Part shown: positions 36,836 to 46,042 of the stretch, piece after piece | Layout: the number at the start of each line of letters is the position of its first letter | How positions within the stretch are numbered: position 1 is the first letter of the stretch | Source of the DNA: Pelagicoccus sp. SDUM812005 | Lineage (GTDB): Bacteria; Verrucomicrobiota; Verrucomicrobiia; Opitutales; Opitutaceae | Direction of reading: 5' to 3' | DNA: 64,000 nucleotides | Assembly: GCF_031127875.1 (NCBI RefSeq) | Contig: NZ_JARXIA010000010.1 | Span: 124,001-188,000, forward strand | Program-made: the position numbers and the translations under genes | Notes under the pieces: generated by a model | What the model was told of the DNA's origin: nothing | Database searches by the model: none | The model's input: the letters and a program-made list of their open reading frames with translations, nothing else

Positions 36836-37822
36836 CTAGACCGTTTCGATTAGTTCCTCGATCAAGGTTTCGACGGTTTTGGCTTCTGCTTCAGCCCGGT
36901 AGTTGAGCAGGATGCGGTGCCTGAGTACGGGTTTGGCGAGGGTGCGGATCTCGTCCTTGCTCACGTAGGATCGGCCTTCCCAGAGGGCGAGGGCTTTGGA
37001 TGCGAGCACCAGGGCTTGGGCGGCTCGAGTCCCGGCGCCCCAATTGATATATTTGTTGACGAACTCCGGCGAAGCGGCGGTCCCCGGGCGGCTGGCGGCG
37101 CAAAACTTGACGGCGTATTGTATGACGTCGTCGGATACGGGAACCTCCTTAACGAGGCCTTGGATGGCGATGACTTCCTCCGCGGTGAAGACTGGCTCGA
37201 TTCGTTCGTTGGAGCTGGTGGTGGTTCGGCGCACCACTTCGATTTCGTCCTCTTCCGGCAGGTAGTCGATGAGAACGTTGAATAGGAAGCGGTCCAGCTG
37301 AGCTTCCGGAAGCGGGTAGGTGCCCTCCATCTCCACCGGGTTTTGGGTCGCGAGTACGAAGAAGGGTTCCTCGAGGACGTGTCGCGCTCCAGCGGCGGTG
37401 ACCTGGTGCTCCTGCATGGCTTCCAGAAGGGCCGACTGGGTCTTCGGAGGTGTGCGGTTGATCTCGTCGGCGAGCAGGAGGTTGGTGAAGATCGGGCCTC
37501 GGACAAAGGTGAGCTGGCGGCCGTGATCGGTGTCGGTCAGGATTTCCGTTCCGGTAATGTCGGCGGGCATGAGGTCCGGAGTGAACTGGATCCGTTGGAA
37601 ATTAAGTTGGAAGATGTTGGAAATGGACTTCACGAGCAAGGTCTTGGCCAGCCCGGGCGCACCGGTAATCATGCAGTGTCCGCCGGCGAGCAAAGCGACG
37701 AGCAGTTGCTTGGTCACGTCCTTTTGGCCGACGATGACCTTGGAAAGTTCGCTTTCGACTTTTTGTCTGCCGGTTTGGATACGTTCGAAGATTTCCGACT
37801 GGGTTTGGATGGTGTCTGACAT
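36836..37822 (-). CDS. MoxR-family AAA+ ATPase
   Basis: 328 residues. Walker A GAPGLAKTLLVKS, Walker B LLLADEINRTPPKTQSALLEAMQE, sensor I ATQNPVEMEGTYPLPEAQLDRF and a C-terminal lid with ASPEFVNKYINWGAGTRAAQAL are clear. MoxR ATPases act as chaperones that load metals or mature complexes with VWA partners. Here it lies between DUF4159 (33 bases upstream) and DUF58. It supplies the energy for the otherwise enzyme-poor cluster. Confidence 0.94.
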   Translation of the reverse strand: MSDTIQTQSEIFERIQTGRQKVESELSKVIVGQKDVTKQLLVALLAGGHCMITGAPGLAKTLLVKSISNIFQLNFQRIQFTPDLMPADITGTEILTDTDHGRQLTFVRGPIFTNLLLADEINRTPPKTQSALLEAMQEHQVTAAGARHVLEEPFFVLATQNPVEMEGTYPLPEAQLDRFLFNVLIDYLPEEDEIEVVRRTTTSSNERIEPVFTAEEVIAIQGLVKEVPVSDDVIQYAVKFCAASRPGTAASPEFVNKYINWGAGTRAAQALVLASKALALWEGRSYVSKDEIRTLAKPVLRHRILLNYRAEAEAKTVETLIEELIETV

Positions 37823-37855
37823 GTCGTGGATTTTAGGATACGAAGGGTTGAGAGA

Positions 37856-38689
37856 TTAGTGCGTCATGGCGTAGACGATGATGTTTATGCCCATGGGGTA
37901 GGCTTTCTTTTCGGCGAATTCACGGAAGTACCATTCGGATTCGCCCTCGCGCTCCCAACCGTCGCCGAGGTCGGTATTGTGGCAGATGATGACGATCATG
38001 CGACCGTTGTCGTCGAAGATGGCTCGGTAGTGGACTTCGCGAGCGTCTTCGCGCTCCCAGGTGCGTCCCGTCCCTTGGTAGCTAAGGGCGTGGCGGATGG
38101 AGGGGACTTGAGGCTTTTCCTTGAGGTCGAACACGATGTGGAAGATGGGGTGCTCGATGGGGAGGTCGTGGAATTCGCGATCGGGGAAGACGCGTTTGAG
38201 TTCGTATTCTAAGTTGTACCATTCTTCCTCGCCCCAGAAATCGTCGATCATGAGAAACCCACCGTTGAGCAGGTAGGAGCGCAGGGCTTCGACTTCGCTT
38301 TCGCGGAAGGAAAGCGAGCCCGGCTCCACCATGTAGAGAAAGGGGTAGTCGGCTAGGTTGTCCTGGTCGAGGCGAACGACGGCGGAGTCCGGATTGACCT
38401 TGAGACTGGTCATTTGCTGGAGGCGATAGGCGAGGTTGAGCTCGGCGTCCGGGTAGTCGATCGCCCAGCGGCCGCGTCGCCCGCCCCAGCCACCGCCGCG
38501 GCCGAAGGAGTCGTATTCGATGCGGGCGAAGGTGAAGACATCCTCCTTGAACGCCGGCGAAACCTCCCACTCGGGCACCCCTGCGCGGTCGAGCATTTGA
38601 GAGCGTGCGAGCTGGAGGCTGCCCATCGTCAAGGCGAGCAGGAAGGCCAATGTCCAGCGTGGCAGGATGCGTTTAGTTGACGAAGTCAT
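37856..38689 (-). CDS. Exported DUF4159 domain protein
   Basis: 277 residues with a signal peptide (LAFLLALTMGSLQLARS). The mature part matches DUF4159: FTFARIEYDSFGRGGGWGGRRGRWAIDYPDAELNLAYRLQQMTSLKV, LVEPGSLSF-like MVEPGSLSFRESEVEALRSYLLNGGFLMIDDFWG, and EHPIFHIVFDL. The fold is GATase1-like without catalytic residues. It overlaps the metallopeptidase gene by 17 bases and is a regular member of MoxR clusters. Its function is unknown. Confidence 0.85.
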   Translation of the reverse strand: MTSSTKRILPRWTLAFLLALTMGSLQLARSQMLDRAGVPEWEVSPAFKEDVFTFARIEYDSFGRGGGWGGRRGRWAIDYPDAELNLAYRLQQMTSLKVNPDSAVVRLDQDNLADYPFLYMVEPGSLSFRESEVEALRSYLLNGGFLMIDDFWGEEEWYNLEYELKRVFPDREFHDLPIEHPIFHIVFDLKEKPQVPSIRHALSYQGTGRTWEREDAREVHYRAIFDDNGRMIVIICHNTDLGDGWEREGESEWYFREFAEKKAYPMGINIIVYAMTH

Positions 38690-41291
38690 TATTTAGGTCG
38701 AGAGCCTCCAGCGGATCGGGACCTTCCGCTTGGGCGATTTGGAGCTGGAGGTTCCTGAGAAGTTCGTAGGCCTCGGCAAAGCGCGGGGCGTCGGCAAGGG
38801 CTTGCAGCACGTGACGTTTGGCGCCTTCGGGGTCGGACTCTTGCGTCAGCTTGGCCATCTGGAAATGGAGGGAGGGGCGATCGGGCGTCTTGAGGGCGAG
38901 CAAGGCGGATACGGCTTCGATCGAGCGCGGCGGATGGTCGAGGGAACGGGAGGCGTCCAGTAAGGCGCGCCAAGGCGTTTCGGCCATGGGGTTGATCGCG
39001 AGCCAAGCGTTGGACCACTTGAAGGTCTCGCGCGGATCGCCGCTCTCCTTGGCGAGCTCGAGCAGGCGGGTTACGGGCGGAAGTCGATTCGCTTCGTGGC
39101 GCAGCATGTCCTCCAAGGTGGTCCTCTCCTGCTCCGCGTATCCGATGCCCCGATACGCTTGGGCGAGGGGCCAGTGGGCGTTTTCCTGTCCGGGCAGGTA
39201 GCCAGCCGTTTCGACCAGCTCGCTTAGCAGCTCGATGGCTTCGTTCCAGTTTTCAGCCTCTAGGGCTTGGCGGGCTTGGTCGAGCGAGTCGCTGTAGTTT
39301 TTCTGGGGCGAGGCCAGATTCAGAACGGCGCCGAGCGGACCGGAGGCGGAATCGAAGCGGTAGTCGCTGGCCAGCTCGGAAGCCTGCTGCCGGGCAAAGG
39401 CGGCGAAGCCCTCGTCCAATTCCGCGAGCGGGGCGAGGTGCTGCTCGAGTCCGTCGTTGATGGATACGCCTTCGCCCAAGGCAACGAGCAGGTGCCGCAA
39501 GGGTTCCAAGCCGAAGTTTTGGGCGATGTATTCAATGACTAGGTACGACTGGTAGTAGGCAAATTGGATATCTTCGCCGTCCTCGGCTTGCAGGAAGGCG
39601 GAGCTCATGGAGCTGATCGGCTGCATTTGGCCGGAGAGGATACGGTTGCGGTAGGAGGCGCTCATGCGCTGTCCCCAAGCGGGATTGGCCTCCTGTTCCT
39701 CGTAGACGGAGATTCCTTCCGACAGCCAGCGTGGCATGCGGTTGTTGGTAAGGTGCAGGGTGATGGTATGGCAAAATTCGTGGAAGAGTACGGCTTCCCA
39801 GTTGGCCGCTCGGGTGGAGGGGCTGTTGATGGTGAAAACCGGCCCGAAGCAGACGCCGAGGAAGCCCGGATTTCCGGGAACGCCGAAGGTGCGGGTTTCG
39901 AAGTCGGCGGGATTGGGATAGATTTCGACGGTGGTCTTTTGCGGCAGCTCGAGGCCGTAGCGTTGGGTGAGCCGGGCATGGGCGTCCTCGAGCACGCGGA
40001 GGGCCCGCTGTCCGTAGACGGGCGCCTCTTCCTTGCTCATGCGGATGAGGAAGCGTTCCGATTCGATGGTTTCGAAATCCTGCAAGCGGTCCCGCAGTGT
40101 GACGAGGTTGTAGGCGGAAATGTTGTAGGGGTCGGCTTCGTGCACGGCGTCGGCGAGGGGCCAGGCTTCCTCGTTGCGACCGAGGCGCAGGAGGTCCTGG
40201 GCGAGCTGGATGCGAGCGGGATTGAAGGTTTCGTCCAGCCCGAGGGCGATGCGCTGGTGGCTCGCTCCGTCGGAGAAGCGGTACTTGCGGGACAGCTGCT
40301 TGCCGATGCGATAGTCCACGCCGGGGTTGCCGGGCCAGGAGGAGAGGGCGGCGGCTCGAAGGGTGTCGCCGCTCTCGCTGTCGTTACGCAGGTAGGCCAG
40401 GGTGGCCTTGAGGGCGAGGGCATCCGGATGGCGGGGGTTGGTTTGCAGGGCGGCGTCCAGGTTTTGCTCGGCGGCTTCGAAGGACTCGGCGGCGAGGAAA
40501 TGCTCGGCGAGCAGGACCAGAGTGGCGGCGTGCCGCGGATTGATGGCGAGGGCTTGCTGGGCGTAGTTGATAAGCTGAGACCGGTCGCCTTCTTCGTAGG
40601 CGCAGGCCAGGCCGTAGAGGAGCTCGACGTGGTCGGGATATTCCAGGAGGCCTTCTTGGAAGGCCTTGGAGGCGAGCTTGAAATCGTCCTTGGACAAGGC
40701 GAGGTTCCCTGTACCGAGAAAAGCGGATACGGGCTTGCTGCTGAACTCCTGGGCCCGTCGGAAGAAGTTCTCCAGCACCAGCTTGGGTTCGACGTCGAAC
40801 AGGAGGGCGATGTGCCCGATGGCGACCACGTTTTCTGGATCGTAGGCGTAGCGGCGGGAGCGTTCGTTGACGAGATAGCCGAGGGCGTCCTTCTGGCGTT
40901 CGGCCTCCAGGCTGCGGCCCGTGTAGAGGGCGGCTTGGCGAAGGAGCAGGCGGGGGCGAATCTCGTAGGAGCGTTCCTTAACGTAGGCGTCCAGCGAGAC
41001 GTAGGCTTTTTCGTACTGGCCCAGGGCGAAGAGGGACTCCGCCTTGAGGATCTCCCAATCGGTAACCCAAGGGTCTAGCTCCTGGGCGGCTTGCGTGTAG
41101 TCGATGGCCTCCTCGTACTTGCCCGCATTGACGAGAACTCGGGCCCTTTCGAGGGTGGGCGCCTCGCTGAAGAGGTTCAGGACGTCCACTGCTCGGGCCT
41201 GCGGGAGGGCCAATAGGCAGGCGCAGAGCAGCCAGCCCAAGCGGATGGACTGGAGGCGTTTAGCGCGAATGAATCTGAGGCCGGTAGGCAC
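38673..41291 (-). CDS. Exported TPR protein with zinc-metallopeptidase (MA-like) domain
   Basis: 872 residues from a GTG, the only start that keeps the signal peptide (LGWLLCACLLALPQARA). Many TPR-type helices fill residues ~30-430 (e.g. EAIDYTQAAQELDPW, AQQALAINPRHAATLVLLAEHFL) and 640-860. Between them lies a gluzincin-type site, HEFCHTITLH with zinc ligands His504/His508 and Glu505, followed by PRWLSEGISVYEEQEANP, a peptidase-MA pattern with the third ligand region. It is first in the eight-gene cluster. It is predicted to be an active periplasmic peptidase that binds partners by its TPRs. Confidence 0.82.
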   Translation of the reverse strand: MPTGLRFIRAKRLQSIRLGWLLCACLLALPQARAVDVLNLFSEAPTLERARVLVNAGKYEEAIDYTQAAQELDPWVTDWEILKAESLFALGQYEKAYVSLDAYVKERSYEIRPRLLLRQAALYTGRSLEAERQKDALGYLVNERSRRYAYDPENVVAIGHIALLFDVEPKLVLENFFRRAQEFSSKPVSAFLGTGNLALSKDDFKLASKAFQEGLLEYPDHVELLYGLACAYEEGDRSQLINYAQQALAINPRHAATLVLLAEHFLAAESFEAAEQNLDAALQTNPRHPDALALKATLAYLRNDSESGDTLRAAALSSWPGNPGVDYRIGKQLSRKYRFSDGASHQRIALGLDETFNPARIQLAQDLLRLGRNEEAWPLADAVHEADPYNISAYNLVTLRDRLQDFETIESERFLIRMSKEEAPVYGQRALRVLEDAHARLTQRYGLELPQKTTVEIYPNPADFETRTFGVPGNPGFLGVCFGPVFTINSPSTRAANWEAVLFHEFCHTITLHLTNNRMPRWLSEGISVYEEQEANPAWGQRMSASYRNRILSGQMQPISSMSSAFLQAEDGEDIQFAYYQSYLVIEYIAQNFGLEPLRHLLVALGEGVSINDGLEQHLAPLAELDEGFAAFARQQASELASDYRFDSASGPLGAVLNLASPQKNYSDSLDQARQALEAENWNEAIELLSELVETAGYLPGQENAHWPLAQAYRGIGYAEQERTTLEDMLRHEANRLPPVTRLLELAKESGDPRETFKWSNAWLAINPMAETPWRALLDASRSLDHPPRSIEAVSALLALKTPDRPSLHFQMAKLTQESDPEGAKRHVLQALADAPRFAEAYELLRNLQLQIAQAEGPDPLEALDLNNDFVN

Positions 41292-41592
41292 GGGATTGGG
41301 ATTGGATTAGGCAGGTAGGTGCAGCACTGGAAAAGGAAACGGCTTGGGCTCGCTTCGGATTGCGTCGGCGAAGCGAGAGTTTTGCAGGGGCAAAAAGGCC
41401 CCCAGACTATGCCACCAAAGCTAGCGTCGCGCCACTCCAGAGCGGTGAAATTGGCGTTCAATTTTGCAGCACGGTCCGAGGGACGTAGGGAACGACCAGG
41501 GCAGGCGGGATGGGGCCGTTTCGCGGCAGGCGAAGCCTTTTTACGTTGCGGACGGGAAGTCAGGATCGCTTTGTCTGCATGCTTTCGCGTCG
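41292..41592. promoter_or_regulatory. Divergent intergenic region, MoxR cluster / EamA gene
   Basis: These 301 bases must hold the promoter of the eight-gene minus-strand cluster and that of the EamA gene. A short GGGGC/GCCCC hairpin lies near 41388-41403. No convincing -35/-10 pair, operator or small gene is visible; the open frames crossing it are continuations of real genes. Confidence 0.3.
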
Positions 41593-42495
41593 ATGAAACC
41601 TTTATCCTTCAGCTTCTATTTGCAGGTCCTGGTCTGCGCCGCTCTTTGGGGCAGCGCCTTTCCGGTGATCAAGTTGAGCTACGAGGCCTTGGCTATCGAT
41701 GGCTTCCAGGAGCAAATGGTATTCGCCGGCTTGCGCTTCACGCTGGCGGGCTTGCTGATCGTGCCGTTTTGCCGGAGCTCGGTGGTGGAGACGGTCCGGA
41801 CCGCTCCCCGCGGCTTGCTGATTTGGGTGATCCTCGGGCAAACGGTTTTGCAGTATGTGTTTTTCTACTACGCCTTGAGCGTTTCCAGCGGAACCCTCGG
41901 AGCCTTGCTGGGAAGCTCGGGCAGCTTTTGGTGGATGTTGCTCGCTCCGCTCCTCCTGCGGACGGCGCTGCCGAGCGGGTGGCAATGGGCCATGATCGGG
42001 CTTTGCTCGCTGGGAATCGGCTTAGCGGTCTACGCTCCGGGGGCGGGAAGCGGGCAGGTCGGCCTCGGGGCTTTGTGTTTCCTGCTGGCGTCGCTCTCCG
42101 GTGCCTTCGGAGCCATCGGGCTCAAGAAGCTGTCGGCCTTCCACGGGAGTCGAGCCATCACGGCGATCTCGCTCTTCGCGGGCGGCCTGTGCCTGCTGCT
42201 GGTCGGGCTCGAGGGCTGGGACGGATTTTGGAGGGATTTGAGCGGAAAGGCCTTGTGGGCCCTGCTGTACTTGGCGTTCCTGTCGGCAACCGCCTTCACC
42301 CTTTGGAACCGTTTGATCGAGCAATACAGCGTCAATGTCCTCTCGGCCTACCGTTTCCTGATCCCGCTCTGCGGCGTGATCGAGTCCTCCCTGCTGGTGG
42401 AGGGCGAGACGATCGGGCTTGGCATCGTGCTGGGCGGAACCTTGATCCTCGGGGCCCTCTATGGAATGAGCCGCCTGGAAAGGCGGGCTGCTTAG
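41593..42495 (+). CDS. EamA/DMT-family transporter
   Basis: 300 residues, ten predicted membrane helices in two EamA repeats. The first begins LVCAALWGSAFPVIKLSYEAL, with ARF-like GLRFTLAGLLIVPF, and the second FLLASLSGAFGAIGLKKLSAF, ending AYRFLIPLCGVIESSLLVEGETIG. The ATG at 41593 is used because upstream residues are non-membrane and Arg-rich. The family exports amino acids, metabolites or drugs; substrate is unknown. It overlaps the convergent SBF-like gene by four bases. Confidence 0.9.
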   Translation: MKPLSFSFYLQVLVCAALWGSAFPVIKLSYEALAIDGFQEQMVFAGLRFTLAGLLIVPFCRSSVVETVRTAPRGLLIWVILGQTVLQYVFFYYALSVSSGTLGALLGSSGSFWWMLLAPLLLRTALPSGWQWAMIGLCSLGIGLAVYAPGAGSGQVGLGALCFLLASLSGAFGAIGLKKLSAFHGSRAITAISLFAGGLCLLLVGLEGWDGFWRDLSGKALWALLYLAFLSATAFTLWNRLIEQYSVNVLSAYRFLIPLCGVIESSLLVEGETIGLGIVLGGTLILGALYGMSRLERRAA

Positions 42496-43520
42496 GCGGC
42501 TACTACTTTTTTGGCGAAAACGGGGCTTAGGACGCCGGCTAGAAATAGTTGGAGGGCGTGGTAGCAAAGCAGCGGCAGGATGACGAGGCCGAGAGAAGGA
42601 GCGGGAACCCCGTCGGAGCCGCCCGCGAAGATGAGCGCTGCCATGGGCACCCCTGCGGCCAGTGTCTTTTGTGAGCCGCAGAAGAAAGCGGCGATCCGTT
42701 CCGGCATCTGCTGGGAGGCCAGCGGGCTCGCGAGCCAGACGATTGCGGAAAAGGAGAGCAGGTAGATGAAGGTGAGAAGCAGCGCTCCCAGCAGTTCCTG
42801 GCTTGCCACAGTCTGCCAGACGCCGCTGGCGAAGCTTCCGCAGAAGGCGGAGTACACGATGTAGAGCACGAAGCCGTTGCTCAATCGCTTGAACAGGACC
42901 TTCGAGCCTTGAGCCCAGTCGCGGACGAATGGACGGATCGCTTGGCCGAGCAGGAGAGGCAGCAAGACCAGCAGGGACAGTTTGCCTATAAGCGGAAGCA
43001 AGGGGAGCTCCGCCGTGATGGAGGAGCTCAGCAGCGCGGCGCAAAGCGCGGGCGTAGCGAAGATGCCGAGCACGTTGGAGCAGGTGGTGGAAAAGAGGGC
43101 TGCGGAGCTGTCGCCCTCGCTATTGGCGGTCATGACGATAGCGGAGGAGATGGTCGTGGGAAGGGCCGACAGGAAGAGGAAGCCCGCCCGCAAGTCCGCT
43201 TGAATCCAGGATCCGGATACCAGCAGAAGACAGAGCATGCAAGCAGGGGCCAGCAGGAAGATCGCGATTTGGCAGAAGCCGTGCAGGCGGAACTTCGTGG
43301 CGCTGGCGGCGATCTGCCGCGTCGGGAGGAAGAGGCCCTGAACCAGGAAGGTCAGGGCCACGGCGACTTTCGTGGTGAGCTCCGGATGCAGGGGGCCGCC
43401 CTCGTTGCCGAGGCTCGGGTAGGCGAAGGCGGCCAAGGCCACGCCCAGCAAGGCCAGGGTAAAGCCATGGCCACGGGTCGCTGCTTTGAATTTTCGGAGT
43501 TGGATCGGCACGATGGACAA
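42492..43520 (-). CDS. Bile acid:sodium symporter-like (SBF_like) transporter
   Basis: 342 residues and about ten membrane helices. The motif FLFLSALPTTISSAIVMTANSEGDSSAALFSTTCSNVLGIF matches the SBF_like (YfeH-type) core, with a later CGSQKTLAAGVPMA typical of the second crossing region. These transporters move organic anions with sodium; real bile acids are unlikely here. Convergent with the EamA gene and divergent from the octaheme gene. Confidence 0.88.
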   Translation of the reverse strand: MSIVPIQLRKFKAATRGHGFTLALLGVALAAFAYPSLGNEGGPLHPELTTKVAVALTFLVQGLFLPTRQIAASATKFRLHGFCQIAIFLLAPACMLCLLLVSGSWIQADLRAGFLFLSALPTTISSAIVMTANSEGDSSAALFSTTCSNVLGIFATPALCAALLSSSITAELPLLPLIGKLSLLVLLPLLLGQAIRPFVRDWAQGSKVLFKRLSNGFVLYIVYSAFCGSFASGVWQTVASQELLGALLLTFIYLLSFSAIVWLASPLASQQMPERIAAFFCGSQKTLAAGVPMAALIFAGGSDGVPAPSLGLVILPLLCYHALQLFLAGVLSPVFAKKVVAA

Positions 43521-43639
43521 GAGGATGCGTGCCAGGGATTGGCTGTCTACCTTTGTTTGTCGGTGCTCGGTAAATCGGTCTTTGAGCAGGAATGTTCTGG
43601 AAGCGGAGGGTGAAATGGATTGTTAGATAGCCCTGTCGC

Positions 43640-45784
43640 ATGAAACGATTCTCCCCCCAGAAATCCCTTTTCGTCCTAGGCTCCGCATATATTGCGGTCA
43701 TGGCGCTCTTTTTCGGCTGCTCGAAAAAGGCGGAAGAACAAGACCGGGCCGCGGTCCCCACCGACACCGTCGCGGAACACGGCGATTGGCGGCAGCCCGA
43801 GACCTGCTTGAAGTGCCACGAGGAAGAGCATAGCTCCTGGGTCGGCAGCCATCACGCCAACGCGAACCGCTTCGTCGATATCGAAACCGATGCCGCCCGC
43901 TACGGCGTAGGCGAGTTCAAGGACGCGGCCGGACGCGAGTATCGGGTGAGCCATGAGGGCGGAGAATTCTTTATCAGCGAAAAGAACGCGGATGGCGATT
44001 ACCTCCCGGCCAAGGCCAAGGCGGTGATCGGACTTACGCCCCTGCAGCAGCCGCTGGTGGAAGGCGAACGGGGACGCTGGCAGGCTCACGCCATGGCTTG
44101 GGATACGGAGAAGAAGGAATGGTTCAACGTGTTCGGCGACGAGGAACGTTTGCTGGGCGAATGGGGACATTGGTCCGGGCAGGGCATGAACTGGAACTCC
44201 AACTGCGCCTGGTGCCATACCACTGAATACGAAAAGAACTACGATCCGGCCAAGGACAGCTACGCCAGCTCTTGGACCCATCAGGGCATCAGCTGTATCG
44301 CCTGCCATTCCGACATGGAAGAGCATGTGGCCAACGCCGGCAAAGCGGACTACCTGCCGCCAGCGAAGCCGGACATGCGGGTCATGATGGAAAACTGCGC
44401 CAGTTGCCACGCGCGCCGCGAAGAGCTCTCGCACGGCGACTTCAAGGCAGGCGAATCCTTCGAGGACCACTACCGCCTCATGCTCTACGATCATCCCACC
44501 GCCTATTTCCCAGATGGCAAGGCGAACGAGGAAAACTTCGTCTGGGGTTCCTTCATGCATAGCAAGATGGGCCACGCCGGCGTCTCCTGCATGGATTGCC
44601 ACGATCCTCATGAAACGACCCTGAAGCTGCCCGCCGACACCAACGCCACTTGTATCCAGTGCCACAGTACCGGAAATCTCGGAGCCAGCATCGTGGACCT
44701 CTCGAATCACAGTCGCCATCCGATCGGGTCGGAAGGAGATTCCTGTGTGGCTTGCCATATGCCGGAACGCGACTATATGGCTCGCGATCCGCGTCGTGAC
44801 CACGGATTTACGATTCCGGATCCCTACATGGCAAAGACCTTCGGAGCTCCCGATGCCTGTAGCGAGTGTCACCAAGATATCGATACCGACGAACTACTCG
44901 GCCAATTCAACCAATGGTTCGGCGAGTCGGAGCGAGTGGCCGACCTGCGTCAGCGCGCTCACTTGCTGAGCGATGCGTGGACGGGGGCGCTGGCGGAGCC
45001 GGAGGCCATTATCGAGCGGCTGAAGGCGGAGGAGAATCCGTATTGGCAAGCCAGTTGGCTGCGTCTGCTCAGGCCCTTCGTCGGACTGGACGCGGTACGC
45101 GACTTAGCTCTCTCCTACAAGGATGCCGAGCATGCGATCGTGCGAGATTCCGCGGTGCTGCTGCTTGGCAGCCGCCAGGATGGGCTGGAGGCGCTGCAGG
45201 CGGCCGCCCAGGATCCGGCCCGCATCGTTCGTATGCAGGCTGCGGATACGCTATCGGGAAGCCCTTACATGACGCCGGAGCTCCGCGAAGAGTACAACGA
45301 ATACTTGCGCTACAATGCGGATCGCCCATCCGGAGCCTTGAAGCTGGCCTCGCAGGCGGCGAGCAACGGCAACGCGGACTTGGTTAAGCAGTACGGGGAG
45401 CTCGCGATCGGCTTCGATCGCAAGAGCGCTCCCATCCGCTACGACGTATCCATTCTTTACGATCGGGTGGGGTTGATTGCCGAGGCGATCCAGCACCTGA
45501 GGATCGCCAGCGCCTACGATCCGAATTCCGGATTGTATCCCTTTTCCATTGGCCTGTTGCTTGCGGAGCAAGGAAACAATCAGGATGCGGTGGCTTCGAT
45601 GAAAAAGGCCCTGCGCATCGATCCGAGCCAAGATCGCTGGTGGTTCAACCTAGCCGTTTTGCAAACGCGCTTAGGCGACGTGCTCTCGGCGCGTGACAGC
45701 CTTGCCGAAGCCTTGAAGCTCGCCCCGCAAGAGGCTGCGTACCTGCAATTCATGCAGCAACTCACGGGAGCGGGAGTTCGTTAG
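43640..45784 (+). CDS. Octaheme c-type cytochrome lipoprotein with repeat tail
   Basis: 714 residues. Lipoprotein signal (YIAVMALFFGC, Cys near residue 27). Eight CxxCH haem sites follow: CLKCH, CAWCH, CIACH, CASCH, CMDCH, CIQCH, CVACH and CSECH, all within the first ~430 residues. The C-terminal ~270 residues carry HEAT-like helices (LRPFVGLDAVRDLALSYKD, AVLLLGSRQDGLEALQAAA) and then TPRs (YPFSIGLLLAEQGNNQDAVASMKKALRIDPS). It is probably a periplasm-facing electron carrier or nitrite/sulfur-type multihaem enzyme; no reductase motif fixes this. The gene stands alone. Confidence 0.88.
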   Translation: MKRFSPQKSLFVLGSAYIAVMALFFGCSKKAEEQDRAAVPTDTVAEHGDWRQPETCLKCHEEEHSSWVGSHHANANRFVDIETDAARYGVGEFKDAAGREYRVSHEGGEFFISEKNADGDYLPAKAKAVIGLTPLQQPLVEGERGRWQAHAMAWDTEKKEWFNVFGDEERLLGEWGHWSGQGMNWNSNCAWCHTTEYEKNYDPAKDSYASSWTHQGISCIACHSDMEEHVANAGKADYLPPAKPDMRVMMENCASCHARREELSHGDFKAGESFEDHYRLMLYDHPTAYFPDGKANEENFVWGSFMHSKMGHAGVSCMDCHDPHETTLKLPADTNATCIQCHSTGNLGASIVDLSNHSRHPIGSEGDSCVACHMPERDYMARDPRRDHGFTIPDPYMAKTFGAPDACSECHQDIDTDELLGQFNQWFGESERVADLRQRAHLLSDAWTGALAEPEAIIERLKAEENPYWQASWLRLLRPFVGLDAVRDLALSYKDAEHAIVRDSAVLLLGSRQDGLEALQAAAQDPARIVRMQAADTLSGSPYMTPELREEYNEYLRYNADRPSGALKLASQAASNGNADLVKQYGELAIGFDRKSAPIRYDVSILYDRVGLIAEAIQHLRIASAYDPNSGLYPFSIGLLLAEQGNNQDAVASMKKALRIDPSQDRWWFNLAVLQTRLGDVLSARDSLAEALKLAPQEAAYLQFMQQLTGAGVR

Positions 45785-45836
45785 CCAAGCTGGAGCGTTT
45801 TTCGTTTAGTTAGTCGTACTGTGTGATGAGGGAAAC

Positions 45837-45863
45837 GCGGCGTGCCCGGCGGTCCCGCCCTAC
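45837..45863. repeat. REP-like element, third copy
   Basis: 27 bases long, beginning GCGGCGTG and ending GCCCTAC, the same ends, length and orientation as element B at 27104-27130, but with a different and weaker palindromic core. It lies in the 258-base gap after the octaheme gene, which otherwise shows only the terminator of the receptor gene. Confidence 0.5.
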
Positions 45864-45981
45864 CTTATGCGAATGATCAAACGAAAAATACTCTAGCCCC
45901 GAGGAGCGTTCATCGTTTAAGGAGGGGCGAGGCCGCTTGACGATTGGCATCGAAGCTACACGTATCGAGTGTTAGAATACC

Positions 45982-46015
45982 AAAAAAACGGCCTCCTTCG
46001 AGAGAAGGAGACCGT
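45982..46015 (-). terminator. Rho-independent terminator of TonB receptor gene
   Basis: On the minus strand a 12-base stem (46015-46004 with 45999-45988, one mismatch, arms ACGGTCTCCTTC/GAAGGAGGCCGT) is followed by seven T residues (45988-45982). It ends the receptor transcript. Confidence 0.9.
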
Positions 46016-46042
46016 TGAGAATCGTTGGACGATGAGCTTCGT

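Noticed and set aside
39564-41078. 504-codon + strand frame across the metallopeptidase gene
   Set aside because: Gly/Val-rich shadow translation; the opposite strand encodes a coherent TPR/zinc-peptidase protein with signal peptide.
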